Below are positions 1 through 5,632 of a stretch of DNA of 11,241 nucleotides, piece by piece. The stretch is taken from contig JADGOK010000004.1 of NCBI GenBank assembly GCA_017882985.1, positions 1-11,241 on the forward strand, written 5' to 3'. Every line of letters starts with the position of its first letter. Positions within the stretch are counted from its first letter, which is position 1. The notes beneath the pieces are model-generated. The model was given only the letters and a program-made list of their open reading frames with translations. It ran no database searches and was not told the DNA's origin. The DNA comes from Acidimicrobiales bacterium (GTDB taxonomy: Bacteria; Actinomycetota; Acidimicrobiia; Acidimicrobiales; RAAP-2). The position numbers were made by a program, and so were the translations under genes.

Positions 1-219
1 TGAGACCGAACGCTTCACCATCTTCTCTTCGAGCAGTTGGTAGAGCGCGCGAAGCCGGTCCTCCGTTGAGGCGCTCAGGGTGAGTTCCTTCTCCGCGAAC
101 TCGACCTTGGCGTTGGTGTTCTTGAAGTCGAACCGCGTCGTCGCTTCGCGGTTCGTCTGATCGACGGCGTTGCGAACCTCCTGCAAGTCAATCTCGGAGA
201 CGACGTCGAAACTCGGCAT
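1..219 (-). CDS. yajQ: YajQ-family nucleotide-binding protein (UPF0234), 5' part only
   Basis: Reading leftward from the ATG at 219, the 73 visible codons begin MPSFDVVSEIDLQEVRNAVD and continue through TTRFDFKNTNAKVEF and STEDRLRALYQLLEEKM. This is the characteristic N-terminal half of the YajQ/UPF0234 family, usually about 160 residues; the rest lies beyond the left edge. Family members are small cytoplasmic proteins with two ferredoxin-like domains. Some bind cyclic di-GMP or other nucleotides and act as effectors, but the role in actinobacteria is unsettled, so a signalling role here is only inference. The gene diverges from tRNA-Tyr across a 64-bp gap. There is no Shine-Dalgarno sequence before the ATG, only a -10-like hexamer 6 nt upstream, so the mRNA may be leaderless. 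The family assignment is secure. Confidence 0.93.
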   Translation of the reverse strand, partial: MPSFDVVSEIDLQEVRNAVDQTNREATTRFDFKNTNAKVEFAEKELTLSASTEDRLRALYQLLEEKMVKRSVS

Positions 220-225
220 GGCCAA

Positions 226-231
226 AGCGTA
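226..231 (-). promoter_or_regulatory. candidate -10 box of a leaderless yajQ promoter
   Basis: On the minus strand the hexamer TACGCT (TANNNT type) lies 6 nt before the ATG of the YajQ gene, and the intervening TTGGCC is not a ribosome binding site. This spacing would place the transcript start at or next to the ATG, as in the leaderless mRNAs common in actinobacteria. No good -35 hexamer is visible, so the call rests on spacing alone. Confidence 0.4.
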
Positions 232-246
232 GATGCTCAGCGTCAG

Positions 247-276
247 TTGGTGACGAGACGTCGCGCCAAGTATGAT
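247..276 (+). promoter_or_regulatory. promoter of tRNA-Tyr
   Basis: A -35 hexamer TTGGTG (247-252) and a -10 hexamer TATGAT (271-276) are separated by 18 nt. The predicted start, around 283, is one base before the mature tRNA 5' end at 284, so the precursor would have almost no 5' leader. The close match to the sigma-70/SigA consensus and the placement make this a confident call by eye. Confidence 0.72.
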
Positions 277-283
277 TCTCGGC

Positions 284-368
284 GGGCCGGTGCCCGAGCG
301 GCCAATGGGATCTGGCTGTAAACCAGACGGCTTTGCCTACGGGGGTTCAAATCCCTCCCGGCCCACCA
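284..368 (+). tRNA. tRNA-Tyr (GTA anticodon), CCA encoded
   Basis: The acceptor stem is GGGCCGG (284-290) with CCGGCCC (358-364), the discriminator is A365 and CCA is encoded at 366-368. The anticodon stem TCTGG/CCAGA encloses the loop CTGTAAA with anticodon GTA at 318-320. A long variable arm (about 328-340) marks a class II tRNA, as expected for bacterial tRNA-Tyr. The T-loop TTCAAAT sits on a stem with one G-U pair. It reads tyrosine codons. The near-consensus promoter directly upstream suggests independent transcription. Confidence 0.96.
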
Positions 369-369
369 A

Positions 370-397
370 GGCCAATTCAGCGAGAGCTGGATTGGCC
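370..397 (+). terminator. strong GNRA-capped hairpin right after tRNA-Tyr; terminator or processing signal
   Basis: A 12-bp stem (370-381 with 386-397, one G-U pair) is capped by the stable tetraloop GAGA and begins two bases after the tRNA CCA end. No U-run follows (the next bases are CTGCCCGAAAAAGG), so it is not a standard intrinsic terminator. It may terminate weakly, guide 3' processing of the tRNA, or protect the 5' end of the downstream glycosyltransferase mRNA. The structure is certain on paper; the function is inferred. Confidence 0.5.
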
Positions 398-444
398 CTG
401 CCCGAAAAAGGACGAGCGGAGTACGGTGGCGTTGTTCGAAATGA

Positions 445-450
445 AGGGAG
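445..450 (+). promoter_or_regulatory. Shine-Dalgarno sequence deciding the GTG start of the MptB-like gene
   Basis: AGGGAG lies 4 nt before the GTG at 455. It supports that start over the in-frame ATG at 272, which lies inside the tRNA-Tyr promoter and would require translating through the tRNA. Confidence 0.6.
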
Positions 451-454
451 CGGG

Positions 455-2071
455 GTGAGACGACTGACGTCGTGGGCCAACGCCATTCGCCACGCTTACG
501 AACGGGCCGCCGCACGGTTCGAAACCGGCGTGCAGTTGCTCGAGCATCGCTACACCCCGCTCGGTCGCTTTATGCCCGGTCCCTTCGAGGGCTGGCGCTT
601 CCTCTGGCGGCCCGCGGCACTGGGGTTTGGCGCGATGGTGTTGCTGCTCGCGGGCGTGTCATTCACGAATTCACCCTTCAAGCTCGACCTGAACAAGACC
701 TGGTTCTTCGGTGAGCCTTCCAGCAGTGTGAACGTCGCGGCAACGAGTCAGACGAAGTTTCTCCTTTCGATTGTGCTCGTCTACGGGGGACTGCTGCTCT
801 TGATGCGGGTGTGGCTGCGCCTCGCCGAAGTGATGAAGCTGCATCGCGGTGCGTCGCTCAAGTCGCTGTGGTGGATGCTCTTGCTCTGGGCGACGCCGAT
901 GATCGTGGCCCCGCCGCTCTTCTCGCGTGACGTCTTTAGTTACGCGGCTCAGGGCGAGATGACGAGTTATCACTTGAGCCCGTACGTCCTGGGACCCTTC
1001 TCGCTCGGTTCGACCGCGTACGTCAATCCGGTCGACCCGCTCTGGGGCAACGCGCCGGCGCCCTACGGACCGTTCTTCCTCTTTCTCGACGGCTCGATCG
1101 CGAAGATCACGCGCCACAACCAGCTGGCCACGGTCGTCGGACTGCGCCTCTTGGAGGTCTTCGCGGTGGCGATGATCGGTTTCGGCGTCACCATGCTCGC
1201 GCGCGGACTGCATCGCGACCCCGGCGAGGCGTTCGTACTCAGCGCGATGAATCCGCTCGCTCTGCTCACATTGATCGGCGGCGCGCACAATGACGCGATC
1301 ATGGCGGGCTTCCTCGTCGTGGGCATCGCGCTCGCCGTGCGGCGGCGTCTGGTTTGGGCACTCTTCTTCTGTGCGTGCGCGACGGCCATCAAGGCGCCGG
1401 CGGCACTCGGTCTCGCGTACGTGGCGTGGACTTGGCTCGGGCCCCACGCGACGATTCGACAACGGTTTCGTCCGATACTGATCGCCACTGGCGTCGCCGC
1501 CGCGACGCTCGGCATGTGGACCTGGTTTGCGGGCTTCGGCTTCGGCTGGGTGAAGAACCTGCTCTCGAACGGGACCGTGCGGTCTTGGGCCGCGCCCGCG
1601 ACCGGTCTGGGCATGGCGATCACCAACACGGCCCACGCGCTCGGCTGGCACGGTTTGGGGGTCACGGGTGTCCTCTCGGTGACGCGTCTCTTCGGACTCT
1701 TGGTAGCGGGCGGCTTCGCGCTCTGGCTGCTCTGGCACGGAGAGCGTCGTGGCTGGGTGCGCTCGCTCGGGCTGTCGCTCATTCTCTTCGTCGAACTCGG
1801 GCCCGTCGTCCAACCCTGGTACCTCGCGTGGGGACTGATACTCCTCGCCGCCAGCTACCAGGGCCGCGAACACTTCTGGCTGCTCGCCCTCTCCATTACC
1901 GGTCCGTTCATTGGTCTTCCCGGCGGACGTCAGTTGCTCGCGGGTCTCGTCCACAGCAATCCGTTGCTGATCGCGCTGGCGGTCGCGATCCTCGGTGGCG
2001 TACTCGTGGCGCCGATGGGGCGCTGGACGCAGTGGTCCTGGCCCGAGCAGGAGGTCGAACTCGAGGTCTAG
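455..2071 (+). CDS. MptB-like polyprenol-phosphomannose-dependent alpha-1,6-mannosyltransferase (GT-C membrane enzyme)
   Basis: From the GTG start the protein is 538 residues with roughly 11-13 hydrophobic segments, for example WRPAALGFGAMVLLLAGV near the N-terminus and PLLIALAVAILGGVLVAPM near the end. Family hallmarks are the periplasmic-loop motif SRDVFSYAAQG, with the presumed catalytic Asp at residue 159, then GGAHND (His278-Asp280) and QPWYLAW (from 453). MptB-type enzymes are GT-C glycosyltransferases that use polyprenyl-phosphate mannose outside the membrane to build alpha-1,6-mannan backbones of lipomannan in corynebacteria and mycobacteria. In this organism the acceptor glycan is unknown. 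The longer open frame back to 272 overlaps tRNA-Tyr and is not the real start. The gene converges on the GNAT gene with a 4-bp overlap (CTAG) and no terminator between them. The family is clear; the exact sugar and linkage are inferred. Confidence 0.85.
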   Translation: MRRLTSWANAIRHAYERAAARFETGVQLLEHRYTPLGRFMPGPFEGWRFLWRPAALGFGAMVLLLAGVSFTNSPFKLDLNKTWFFGEPSSSVNVAATSQTKFLLSIVLVYGGLLLLMRVWLRLAEVMKLHRGASLKSLWWMLLLWATPMIVAPPLFSRDVFSYAAQGEMTSYHLSPYVLGPFSLGSTAYVNPVDPLWGNAPAPYGPFFLFLDGSIAKITRHNQLATVVGLRLLEVFAVAMIGFGVTMLARGLHRDPGEAFVLSAMNPLALLTLIGGAHNDAIMAGFLVVGIALAVRRRLVWALFFCACATAIKAPAALGLAYVAWTWLGPHATIRQRFRPILIATGVAAATLGMWTWFAGFGFGWVKNLLSNGTVRSWAAPATGLGMAITNTAHALGWHGLGVTGVLSVTRLFGLLVAGGFALWLLWHGERRGWVRSLGLSLILFVELGPVVQPWYLAWGLILLAASYQGREHFWLLALSITGPFIGLPGGRQLLAGLVHSNPLLIALAVAILGGVLVAPMGRWTQWSWPEQEVELEV

Positions 2072-2601
2072 CCCCGACGATCAGGTACGACGTACTGGTA
2101 TTCGACGACGTCGAGCCAGCGTCCGTGCTTGCGACCGACCTCGATCTCGGTGCCGACCAGCGTGAAGCCGCATTTTTCGTGCAAACGGATCGAACCCTCG
2201 TTCTCGCTGACGATCCGGGCGATCAGCGAGTGGAACCCCGATTCCTGGGCGGTGTTGATCAGTTCGCGCAGCAACACCTCGCCGACGCCGCGTCCGCGGG
2301 CTTGGCGAAAGACGTAGACCGAGTTTTCGACGGTCGTGGCGTAGGCCGGACGGTCGCGAAACGGCGAGACGAGGGCGAAACCGAGGATCTTCTCGCCCCG
2401 CGCGCCAGTTTCCCCCATGTCGTCGTCCTCGTTGACGGCCACGATGCACGGGTGCGTCGCCTGGTGGGCGCGGATCCACGCCTCCTGTTCGGATAACACC
2501 CGCGGCACGAGGTCAAAACTGACCGACATCTCGATAACCTCGGGATTGTAGATATTCATGAGCGCCTGTGCGTCGTCGAGTTCGACCAGGCGTGTTCTCA
2601 T
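2068..2601 (-). CDS. GNAT N-acetyltransferase, phosphinothricin/methionine-sulfone acetyltransferase type
   Basis: This 177-residue protein (ATG at 2601) has the GNAT fold signature. ENSVYV (94-99) leads into the acetyl-CoA pyrophosphate-binding motif Q100-A-R-G-R-G105, followed by VGEVLLREL, and SENEGSIRLHEKCGF (132-146) is the typical motif B region. N-terminal YNPEVIEMSVSFD resembles the Pat/YncA (MddA) subfamily, whose members acetylate the amino group of phosphinothricin, methionine sulfone and related small amino acids. The substrate cannot be read from the sequence. An acidic loop at about 58-71 is somewhat longer than usual. No Shine-Dalgarno sequence precedes the ATG, but a -10-like box lies 7 nt upstream, suggesting a leaderless mRNA. 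The gene is divergent from the tRNA-Thr cluster and convergent with the MptB-like gene, so it is probably transcribed alone. Confidence 0.9.
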   Translation of the reverse strand: MRTRLVELDDAQALMNIYNPEVIEMSVSFDLVPRVLSEQEAWIRAHQATHPCIVAVNEDDDMGETGARGEKILGFALVSPFRDRPAYATTVENSVYVFRQARGRGVGEVLLRELINTAQESGFHSLIARIVSENEGSIRLHEKCGFTLVGTEIEVGRKHGRWLDVVEYQYVVPDRRG

Positions 2602-2608
2602 GCGCTAA

Positions 2609-2614
2609 AGGGTA
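2609..2614 (-). promoter_or_regulatory. candidate -10 box of a leaderless promoter for the GNAT gene
   Basis: On the minus strand TACCCT (TANNNT type) lies 7 nt before the ATG at 2601, and no purine-rich ribosome binding site is present. The arrangement matches the YajQ gene upstream. No clear -35 element is seen. Confidence 0.37.
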
Positions 2615-2651
2615 GTGCGGAGCCGGTTGGAAAGATTAGCCTTGGTCGGAG

Positions 2652-2657
2652 TACAAT
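2652..2657 (+). promoter_or_regulatory. candidate -10 box for the tRNA-Thr / tRNA-Met / rpmG transcript
   Basis: TACAAT lies 28 nt before the tRNA-Thr 5' end, predicting a start near 2664. The -35 region is poor: TTGGAA at 2626-2631 would need a 20-nt spacer. A 6-bp hairpin, CGCGTC (2665-2670) with GACGCG (2678-2683) around TTTTTTC, would form at the very 5' end of the transcript, 2 nt before the tRNA. Confidence 0.45.
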
Positions 2658-2685
2658 TCCCCCTCGCGTCTTTTTTCGACGCGGC

Positions 2686-2757
<72 letters not shown>

Positions 2758-2762
2758 CGCCA

Positions 2763-2839
2763 GGCGGCGTAGCTCAGGTGGTTAGAGCACACGGCTCATA
2801 ATCGTGGTGTCGCGGGTTCGACTCCCGCCGCCGCTACCA
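2763..2839 (+). tRNA. tRNA-Met, elongator (CAT anticodon), CCA encoded
   Basis: The acceptor GGCGGCG (2763-2769) pairs with CGCCGCT (2829-2835) including a G1-U72 wobble; the discriminator is A2836 and CCA is encoded at 2837-2839. The anticodon loop CTCATAA carries CAT at 2797-2799. The first pair and lack of three G-C pairs below the anticodon loop exclude an initiator tRNA. A lysidine-type tRNA-Ile(CAT) is possible in principle. Position beside rpmG, where metT lies in mycobacteria, and resemblance to the actinobacterial elongator favour methionine. Confidence 0.92.
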
Positions 2840-2857
2840 GGCAGGACCGGTGGGCCC

Positions 2858-2881
2858 TACGCAGTACGAAGTACGCAGTAC
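2858..2881 (+). repeat. 10-bp direct repeat in the rpmG leader
   Basis: TACGCAGTAC occurs at 2858-2867 and again at 2872-2881, separated by GAAG, between tRNA-Met and rpmG. The spacer and the edges of the repeats form ACGAAGTACG (2866-2875), an element seen again before secE and rplL. Confidence 0.85.
2866..2875 (+). promoter_or_regulatory. ACGAAGTA leader element, copy 1 (rpmG)
   Basis: ACGAAGTACG begins 35 nt before the rpmG start codon. The same 8-mer occurs 34 nt before secE and 36 nt before rplL. The function is unknown; the constant spacing to the start codon is what makes it notable. Confidence 0.4.
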
Positions 2882-2900
2882 CAACATTTGAGGAGAAACG

Positions 2901-3065
2901 ATGGCGAAGAACGAAAAGCGTGTACAGGTGACGCTGGCCTGCGAGGAGTGCAAGCGGCGCAACTACATCACGATGAAGAACAAGGTCAACGACCGCGAGC
3001 GCATCGAGATGTCCAAGTACTGCCAGTGGGAGCGCAAGCACACCCTGCACAAGGAGACCCGCTAG
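2901..3065 (+). CDS. rpmG: large ribosomal subunit protein bL33
   Basis: A 54-residue protein beginning [20 protein letters not shown] and ending KHTLHKETR is clearly L33, a small zinc-ribbon protein of the 50S subunit near the E site. AGGAG at 2891-2895, 5 nt before the ATG, fixes the start. Cys14, Cys17 and Cys41 are present, but the position expected to hold the fourth zinc-ligand cysteine is Glu44 (CQWE instead of CxxC). The protein is therefore neither a full four-Cys form nor a Cys-free form. His47 or Glu44 could complete the site, or zinc may be lost. The gene lies 61 nt after tRNA-Met and 74 nt before tRNA-Trp, and is probably cotranscribed with the tRNAs. In mycobacteria hadABC intervene between rpmG2 and trpT; here they are absent. 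Confidence 0.96.
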   Translation: MAKNEKRVQVTLACEECKRRNYITMKNKVNDRERIEMSKYCQWERKHTLHKETR

Positions 3066-3139
3066 GGGGTATCCGCCGCGAGAATGGTAAGATTTATCTT
3101 CCCTACGGCCACCCACCCGGTTTCGGTGGTTGACCGCGA

Positions 3140-3212
3140 AGGGCAGTGGCTCAATTGGTAGAGCACCGGTCTCCAAAACCGGGGGTTGGGGGTTCGAGTC
3201 CCTCCTGCCCTG
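3140..3212 (+). tRNA. tRNA-Trp (CCA anticodon), 3' CCA not encoded
   Basis: The acceptor AGGGCAG (3140-3146) pairs with CTGCCCT (3205-3211), and the discriminator is G3212, as usual for bacterial tRNA-Trp. The anticodon stem CCGGT/ACCGG encloses CTCCAAA with anticodon CCA at 3173-3175. The T-loop is TTCGAGT. The following bases are CGC, so the 3' CCA is added after transcription. It lies 52 nt before secE, the usual actinobacterial neighbour, and is probably the head of, or part of, the secE-nusG transcript. No convincing promoter is visible just before it; TAAGAT at 3088-3093 lacks a -35. Confidence 0.97.
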
Positions 3213-3230
3213 CGCGAAGATTGTTTCGAC

Positions 3231-3248
3231 ACGAAGTACCAAAACGAA
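3231..3248 (+). promoter_or_regulatory. ACGAAGTA leader element, copy 2 (secE)
   Basis: ACGAAGTACCAAAACGAA begins 34 nt before the secE ATG. It matches the sequence at 6364-6381 before rplL in 16 of 18 positions. The secE start itself has only a weak ribosome binding site (GAAAG at 3253-3257), so an accessory leader element affecting translation is conceivable. Confidence 0.42.
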
Positions 3249-3264
3249 TAACGAAAGACGTGAG

Positions 3265-3564
3265 ATGAACCGCGAACAGAAGCGCATGATGCAGCGACAG
3301 GGACAGGTGGGTGCCGACGGCGCCGCCGCCCCTCGACGCGCCACGTCAACGCAGGATCTGCAGCGTCGACGCGGACAGCGCACCAAGCCCGCTCAGTTCT
3401 TCCGTGAGATCCGTGAGGAGATGCGCCAGGTCGCCTGGCCCACCCGTCCCGAAGTGATCAACTACACGACCATCGTCTTCTTCGTCCTCGTGTTTATGTC
3501 CGCGCTGATTTTCGGCCTCGGTTACGGCTTCTCCAAGTTCGTAACGTTCCTCTTCCAGAAGTAA
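3265..3564 (+). CDS. secE: preprotein translocase subunit SecE
   Basis: This 99-residue protein has a basic, Gln/Arg-rich N-terminal tail (1-43) and then the SecE core: KPAQFFREIREEMRQVAWPT (41-60), the conserved amphipathic helix with the W-P-T/S signature, followed by one membrane span (about 67-97). SecE clamps SecY in the SecYEG export channel of the cytoplasmic membrane. Single-span SecE is normal for actinobacteria. The open frame extends back to 3130 through tRNA-Trp, so the ATG at 3265 is the sensible start. The upstream signal is weak (GAAAG at 3253-3257). nusG follows after 10 nt, the usual secE-nusG pair. Confidence 0.95.
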   Translation: MNREQKRMMQRQGQVGADGAAAPRRATSTQDLQRRRGQRTKPAQFFREIREEMRQVAWPTRPEVINYTTIVFFVLVFMSALIFGLGYGFSKFVTFLFQK

Positions 3565-3574
3565 GGCGATCACA

Positions 3575-4237
3575 ATGAGCGACATCGAAACCAACGTGAG
3601 TGAAGAGCAGCACGTTGACGGCGACGAGATACTCGACGTCACGATCATCGAAGACGTCGAAGAGCCCGTCGTCGAGAGCGCCTTTGACCGTGCGGGTCGC
3701 TGGTACATCGTGCACACCTTCGCCGGCCACGAGCAGAAGGTCATCGGGGCGCTCAACAACATCATCAAGTCGCGCGAGTTGAGCGACAGCATCTACGAGA
3801 TCTACCTGCCCGAAGAGGACGTGACCGAGTTCAAGTCCGGCAAGAAGGTCACGGTCTCCAAGCGCATGTTCCCGAGTTACCTCTTGATCCGCTGCGAGCC
3901 GGACCCCGAGATCTTCTACGTGATCGGTTCGACTCCGGGCGTGACCGGCTTCGTCGGTGCGGAGAAGACCCGTCCCACGGCGCTGACGCGACGCGAGGTC
4001 GACAACATCATCCGCCCTCACGTCGAGGGCGTCGAGCAGCCGGTCGCCAAGCGCCGCATGCCGACCCACGAGTTCGAAGTGAACGACACCGTGCAGATCA
4101 AGACCGGACCGTTCGCCACGTTCTCGGGACACGTCGCCGAGATCAACGAGGACCAACTGAAGGTCAAGGTGTTGGTCGACATATTCGGTCGAGAGACCCC
4201 CGTGGAGCTCGACTTCACGCAGGTCACGAAGCTCTAG
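3575..4237 (+). CDS. nusG: transcription termination/antitermination factor NusG
   Basis: This 220-residue NusG has an acidic N-terminal extension (1-40) typical of actinobacteria. The NGN domain starts at [15 protein letters not shown] (42-56) and contains [10 protein letters not shown] and GVTGFVG, which bind the RNA polymerase clamp. The C-terminal KOW domain occupies about 169-220 ([15 protein letters not shown], then [17 protein letters not shown]). NusG modulates pausing and couples polymerase to Rho or to the ribosome. AAGG at 3563-3566 overlaps the secE stop codon and is spaced 8 nt from the ATG, indicating translational coupling. rplK follows after 23 nt. Confidence 0.97.
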   Translation: MSDIETNVSEEQHVDGDEILDVTIIEDVEEPVVESAFDRAGRWYIVHTFAGHEQKVIGALNNIIKSRELSDSIYEIYLPEEDVTEFKSGKKVTVSKRMFPSYLLIRCEPDPEIFYVIGSTPGVTGFVGAEKTRPTALTRREVDNIIRPHVEGVEQPVAKRRMPTHEFEVNDTVQIKTGPFATFSGHVAEINEDQLKVKVLVDIFGRETPVELDFTQVTKL

Positions 4238-4260
4238 AGAACTGGTGTAAGGAGAAAGCC

Positions 4261-4686
4261 ATGGCTAAGAAGGTTGTTGCGGTAGTGAAGATCCAGCTGG
4301 AGGCTGGCGGGGCGACCCCTGCGCCACCGGTCGGCACCGCGCTTGGACCGCACGGAATCCAGACGATGGAGTTCTGCAAGCAGTACAACGCCGCGACCGA
4401 GTCAATGCGCGGCACGGTGATCCCGGTCGACATCTCGATCTACGAGGATCGTTCGTTCACGTTCGTGCTGAAGACCCCGCCGACGCCGGTGCTGTTGCGC
4501 CAGGCGGCGGGCGTCGCCAAGGGCGCGCACCTCGCGGGACGCGAGACGGTCGCCACGGTCACGATGGATCAGGTCGAAGAGATCGCCAAGACCAAACTGA
4601 AGGACCTCAACACCGATGACCTCGAAATGGCCAAGCTGCAAGTGGCGGGCACCGCTCGCTCCATGGGCATCTCGGTGGCGGGCTAG
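4261..4686 (+). CDS. rplK: large ribosomal subunit protein uL11
   Basis: At 141 residues this has the normal L11 length. The N-terminal domain shows [20 protein letters not shown] and GPHGI, the proline-rich face that binds the GTPase centre of 23S rRNA with thiostrepton-type antibiotics. The C-terminal rRNA-binding domain contains [20 protein letters not shown] and ends [18 protein letters not shown] (4249-4254), 6 nt before the ATG, gives a strong start. It is followed by rplA in the usual L11-L1 pair, with only 9 nt between them. Confidence 0.98.
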   Translation: MAKKVVAVVKIQLEAGGATPAPPVGTALGPHGIQTMEFCKQYNAATESMRGTVIPVDISIYEDRSFTFVLKTPPTPVLLRQAAGVAKGAHLAGRETVATVTMDQVEEIAKTKLKDLNTDDLEMAKLQVAGTARSMGISVAG

Positions 4687-4695
4687 GAGACAAGC

Positions 4696-5412
4696 ATGAA
4701 GCACGGAAAGAATTACACCAACGCCCTGGCCCAGGTTGATCGCGAGGAGCTCCTCTCGGTTGTCGAAGCCGTCGAGAAGGTGAAGAACCTCAGCACGGCG
4801 AAGTTCGACGAGACCGTCGAGCTGGCGATACGCCTCGGTGTGGACCCGCGCAAGGCCGAGCAGATCGTGCGCGGCACGATTTCATTGCCGGCCGGTACGG
4901 GCAAGACGAACCGCGTCGTCGTCTTCGCCGCCGGCGAGGCCGCCCAGGCCGCGCGCGACGCCGGCGCCGACGAAGTCGGTGCCGAGGACCTCGTCGCCAA
5001 GGTCGCCGGTGGATTCCTCGACTTCGACATCGCAATCGCTACGCCGGACCTCATGGGTCAAGTCGGTGGTCTCGGTCGAGTGCTCGGTCCTCGCGGACTC
5101 ATGCCCAACCCCAAGACCGGCACCGTGACGATGGACGTCGCCAAGGCGGTCAGTGAGTTCAAGGGTGGACGCGTTGAGTACCGCACCGACAAGATCGGCA
5201 ACGTGCAGTTGCGCGTCGGCAAGGTGAGCTTCAGTCGTGACGACCTCGTACGTAACGTGCAGGCCGTCATCGACGAGATCGTTCGCGTGAAGCCCTCGAG
5301 CGCGAAGGGCCGTTATCTCTTGAGTGCGACCGTGTCGTCCACCATGGGACCGGGCGTCAAGATCGACCCCAGTCGCTCGCGCGACAACGACGAGGTGCTG
5401 GCTCCGGCCTAG
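4696..5412 (+). CDS. rplA: large ribosomal subunit protein uL1
   Basis: This 238-residue protein carries the L1 hallmarks [19 protein letters not shown] and the strongly conserved [17 protein letters not shown], plus [13 protein letters not shown] in the C-terminal half. L1 forms the mobile stalk that handles deacylated tRNA at the E site. In many bacteria it represses its own L11-L1 mRNA; I could not identify the binding site here. AGGAG (4685-4689) overlaps the rplK stop codon and lies 6 nt before the ATG, so the two genes are translationally coupled. A 220-nt gap with its own promoter separates rplA from rplJ. Confidence 0.98.
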   Translation: MKHGKNYTNALAQVDREELLSVVEAVEKVKNLSTAKFDETVELAIRLGVDPRKAEQIVRGTISLPAGTGKTNRVVVFAAGEAAQAARDAGADEVGAEDLVAKVAGGFLDFDIAIATPDLMGQVGGLGRVLGPRGLMPNPKTGTVTMDVAKAVSEFKGGRVEYRTDKIGNVQLRVGKVSFSRDDLVRNVQAVIDEIVRVKPSSAKGRYLLSATVSSTMGPGVKIDPSRSRDNDEVLAPA

Positions 5413-5420
5413 CAATCGTT

Positions 5421-5450
5421 TTGACGCGGGCTGGCCCTCGTCACTACGAT
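5421..5450 (+). promoter_or_regulatory. promoter of the rplJ-rplL operon
   Basis: TTGACG (5421-5426) and TACGAT (5445-5450) are spaced by 18 nt, a near-consensus sigma-70/SigA promoter just after the rplA stop codon. The predicted start around 5457 gives a leader of about 176 nt before rplJ. No terminator is seen after rplA, so read-through from upstream can also supply rplJL. Confidence 0.72.
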
Positions 5451-5456
5451 GGAACA

Positions 5457-5632
5457 CTCGCACGACGCTGTGCCACAGATGTAGAAGAACGCCGAAGACA
5501 TCCGGTGCGGGTTCGCCCGCGTAAGCGACCATCCGGTCCGCCTGACGAGGAGTTCGAGTTGATCCTTCGGGACTGACTTGTTCGCTTGGATGTCGAGGCC
5601 CGTACCGGGCGGCATCCGGTGAAGGAGTCAGT
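5457..5632 (+). promoter_or_regulatory. structured rplJ mRNA leader, probable L10 autoregulatory leader
   Basis: The leader holds GCCGAAGAC (5491-5499) followed by a UUCG-capped hairpin (5507-5511 with 5516-5520), which resembles the core of known L10 leaders that bind the L10-L12 complex. A second hairpin with a cUUCGg loop lies at 5557-5578. Close to the ribosome binding site AAGGAG (5622-5627), two stems compete: GCCCG (5598-5602) with CGGGC (5606-5610), or ACCGG (5604-5608) with CCGGT (5616-5620). CATCCGGT occurs three times (5499, 5530, 5613). Position and size fit an L10 leader; the class assignment is by resemblance only. Confidence 0.6.

Noticed and set aside
272..454. N-terminal extension of the glycosyltransferase from ATG 272
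   Set aside because: The ATG is inside the tRNA-Tyr -10 box and the frame runs through the tRNA. GTG 455 with AGGGAG is the better start.
671..1954. Long open frame on the minus strand opposite the MptB-like gene
   Set aside because: Its product is Arg/Glu/His-rich with no recognisable domain. It is a shadow of a high-GC gene with clear membrane-protein coding on the + strand.
2763..2836. tRNA-Ile with lysidine (CAT) instead of tRNA-Met
   Set aside because: Sequence and position next to rpmG match the actinobacterial elongator tRNA-Met. This cannot be fully excluded without a tRNA identity model.
3089..3100. AAGAT-TT-ATCTT inverted repeat between rpmG and tRNA-Trp
   Set aside because: Short arms, AT-rich and isolated; no promoter placement that would make it an operator.
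3113..3129. CCACC/GGTGG hairpin after rpmG as a terminator
   Set aside because: Only 5 bp and no U-tract. Probably chance, and rpmG and tRNA-Trp may be cotranscribed.
3130..3264. N-terminal extension of SecE from 3130
   Set aside because: It runs through tRNA-Trp. ATG 3265 gives a normal SecE.
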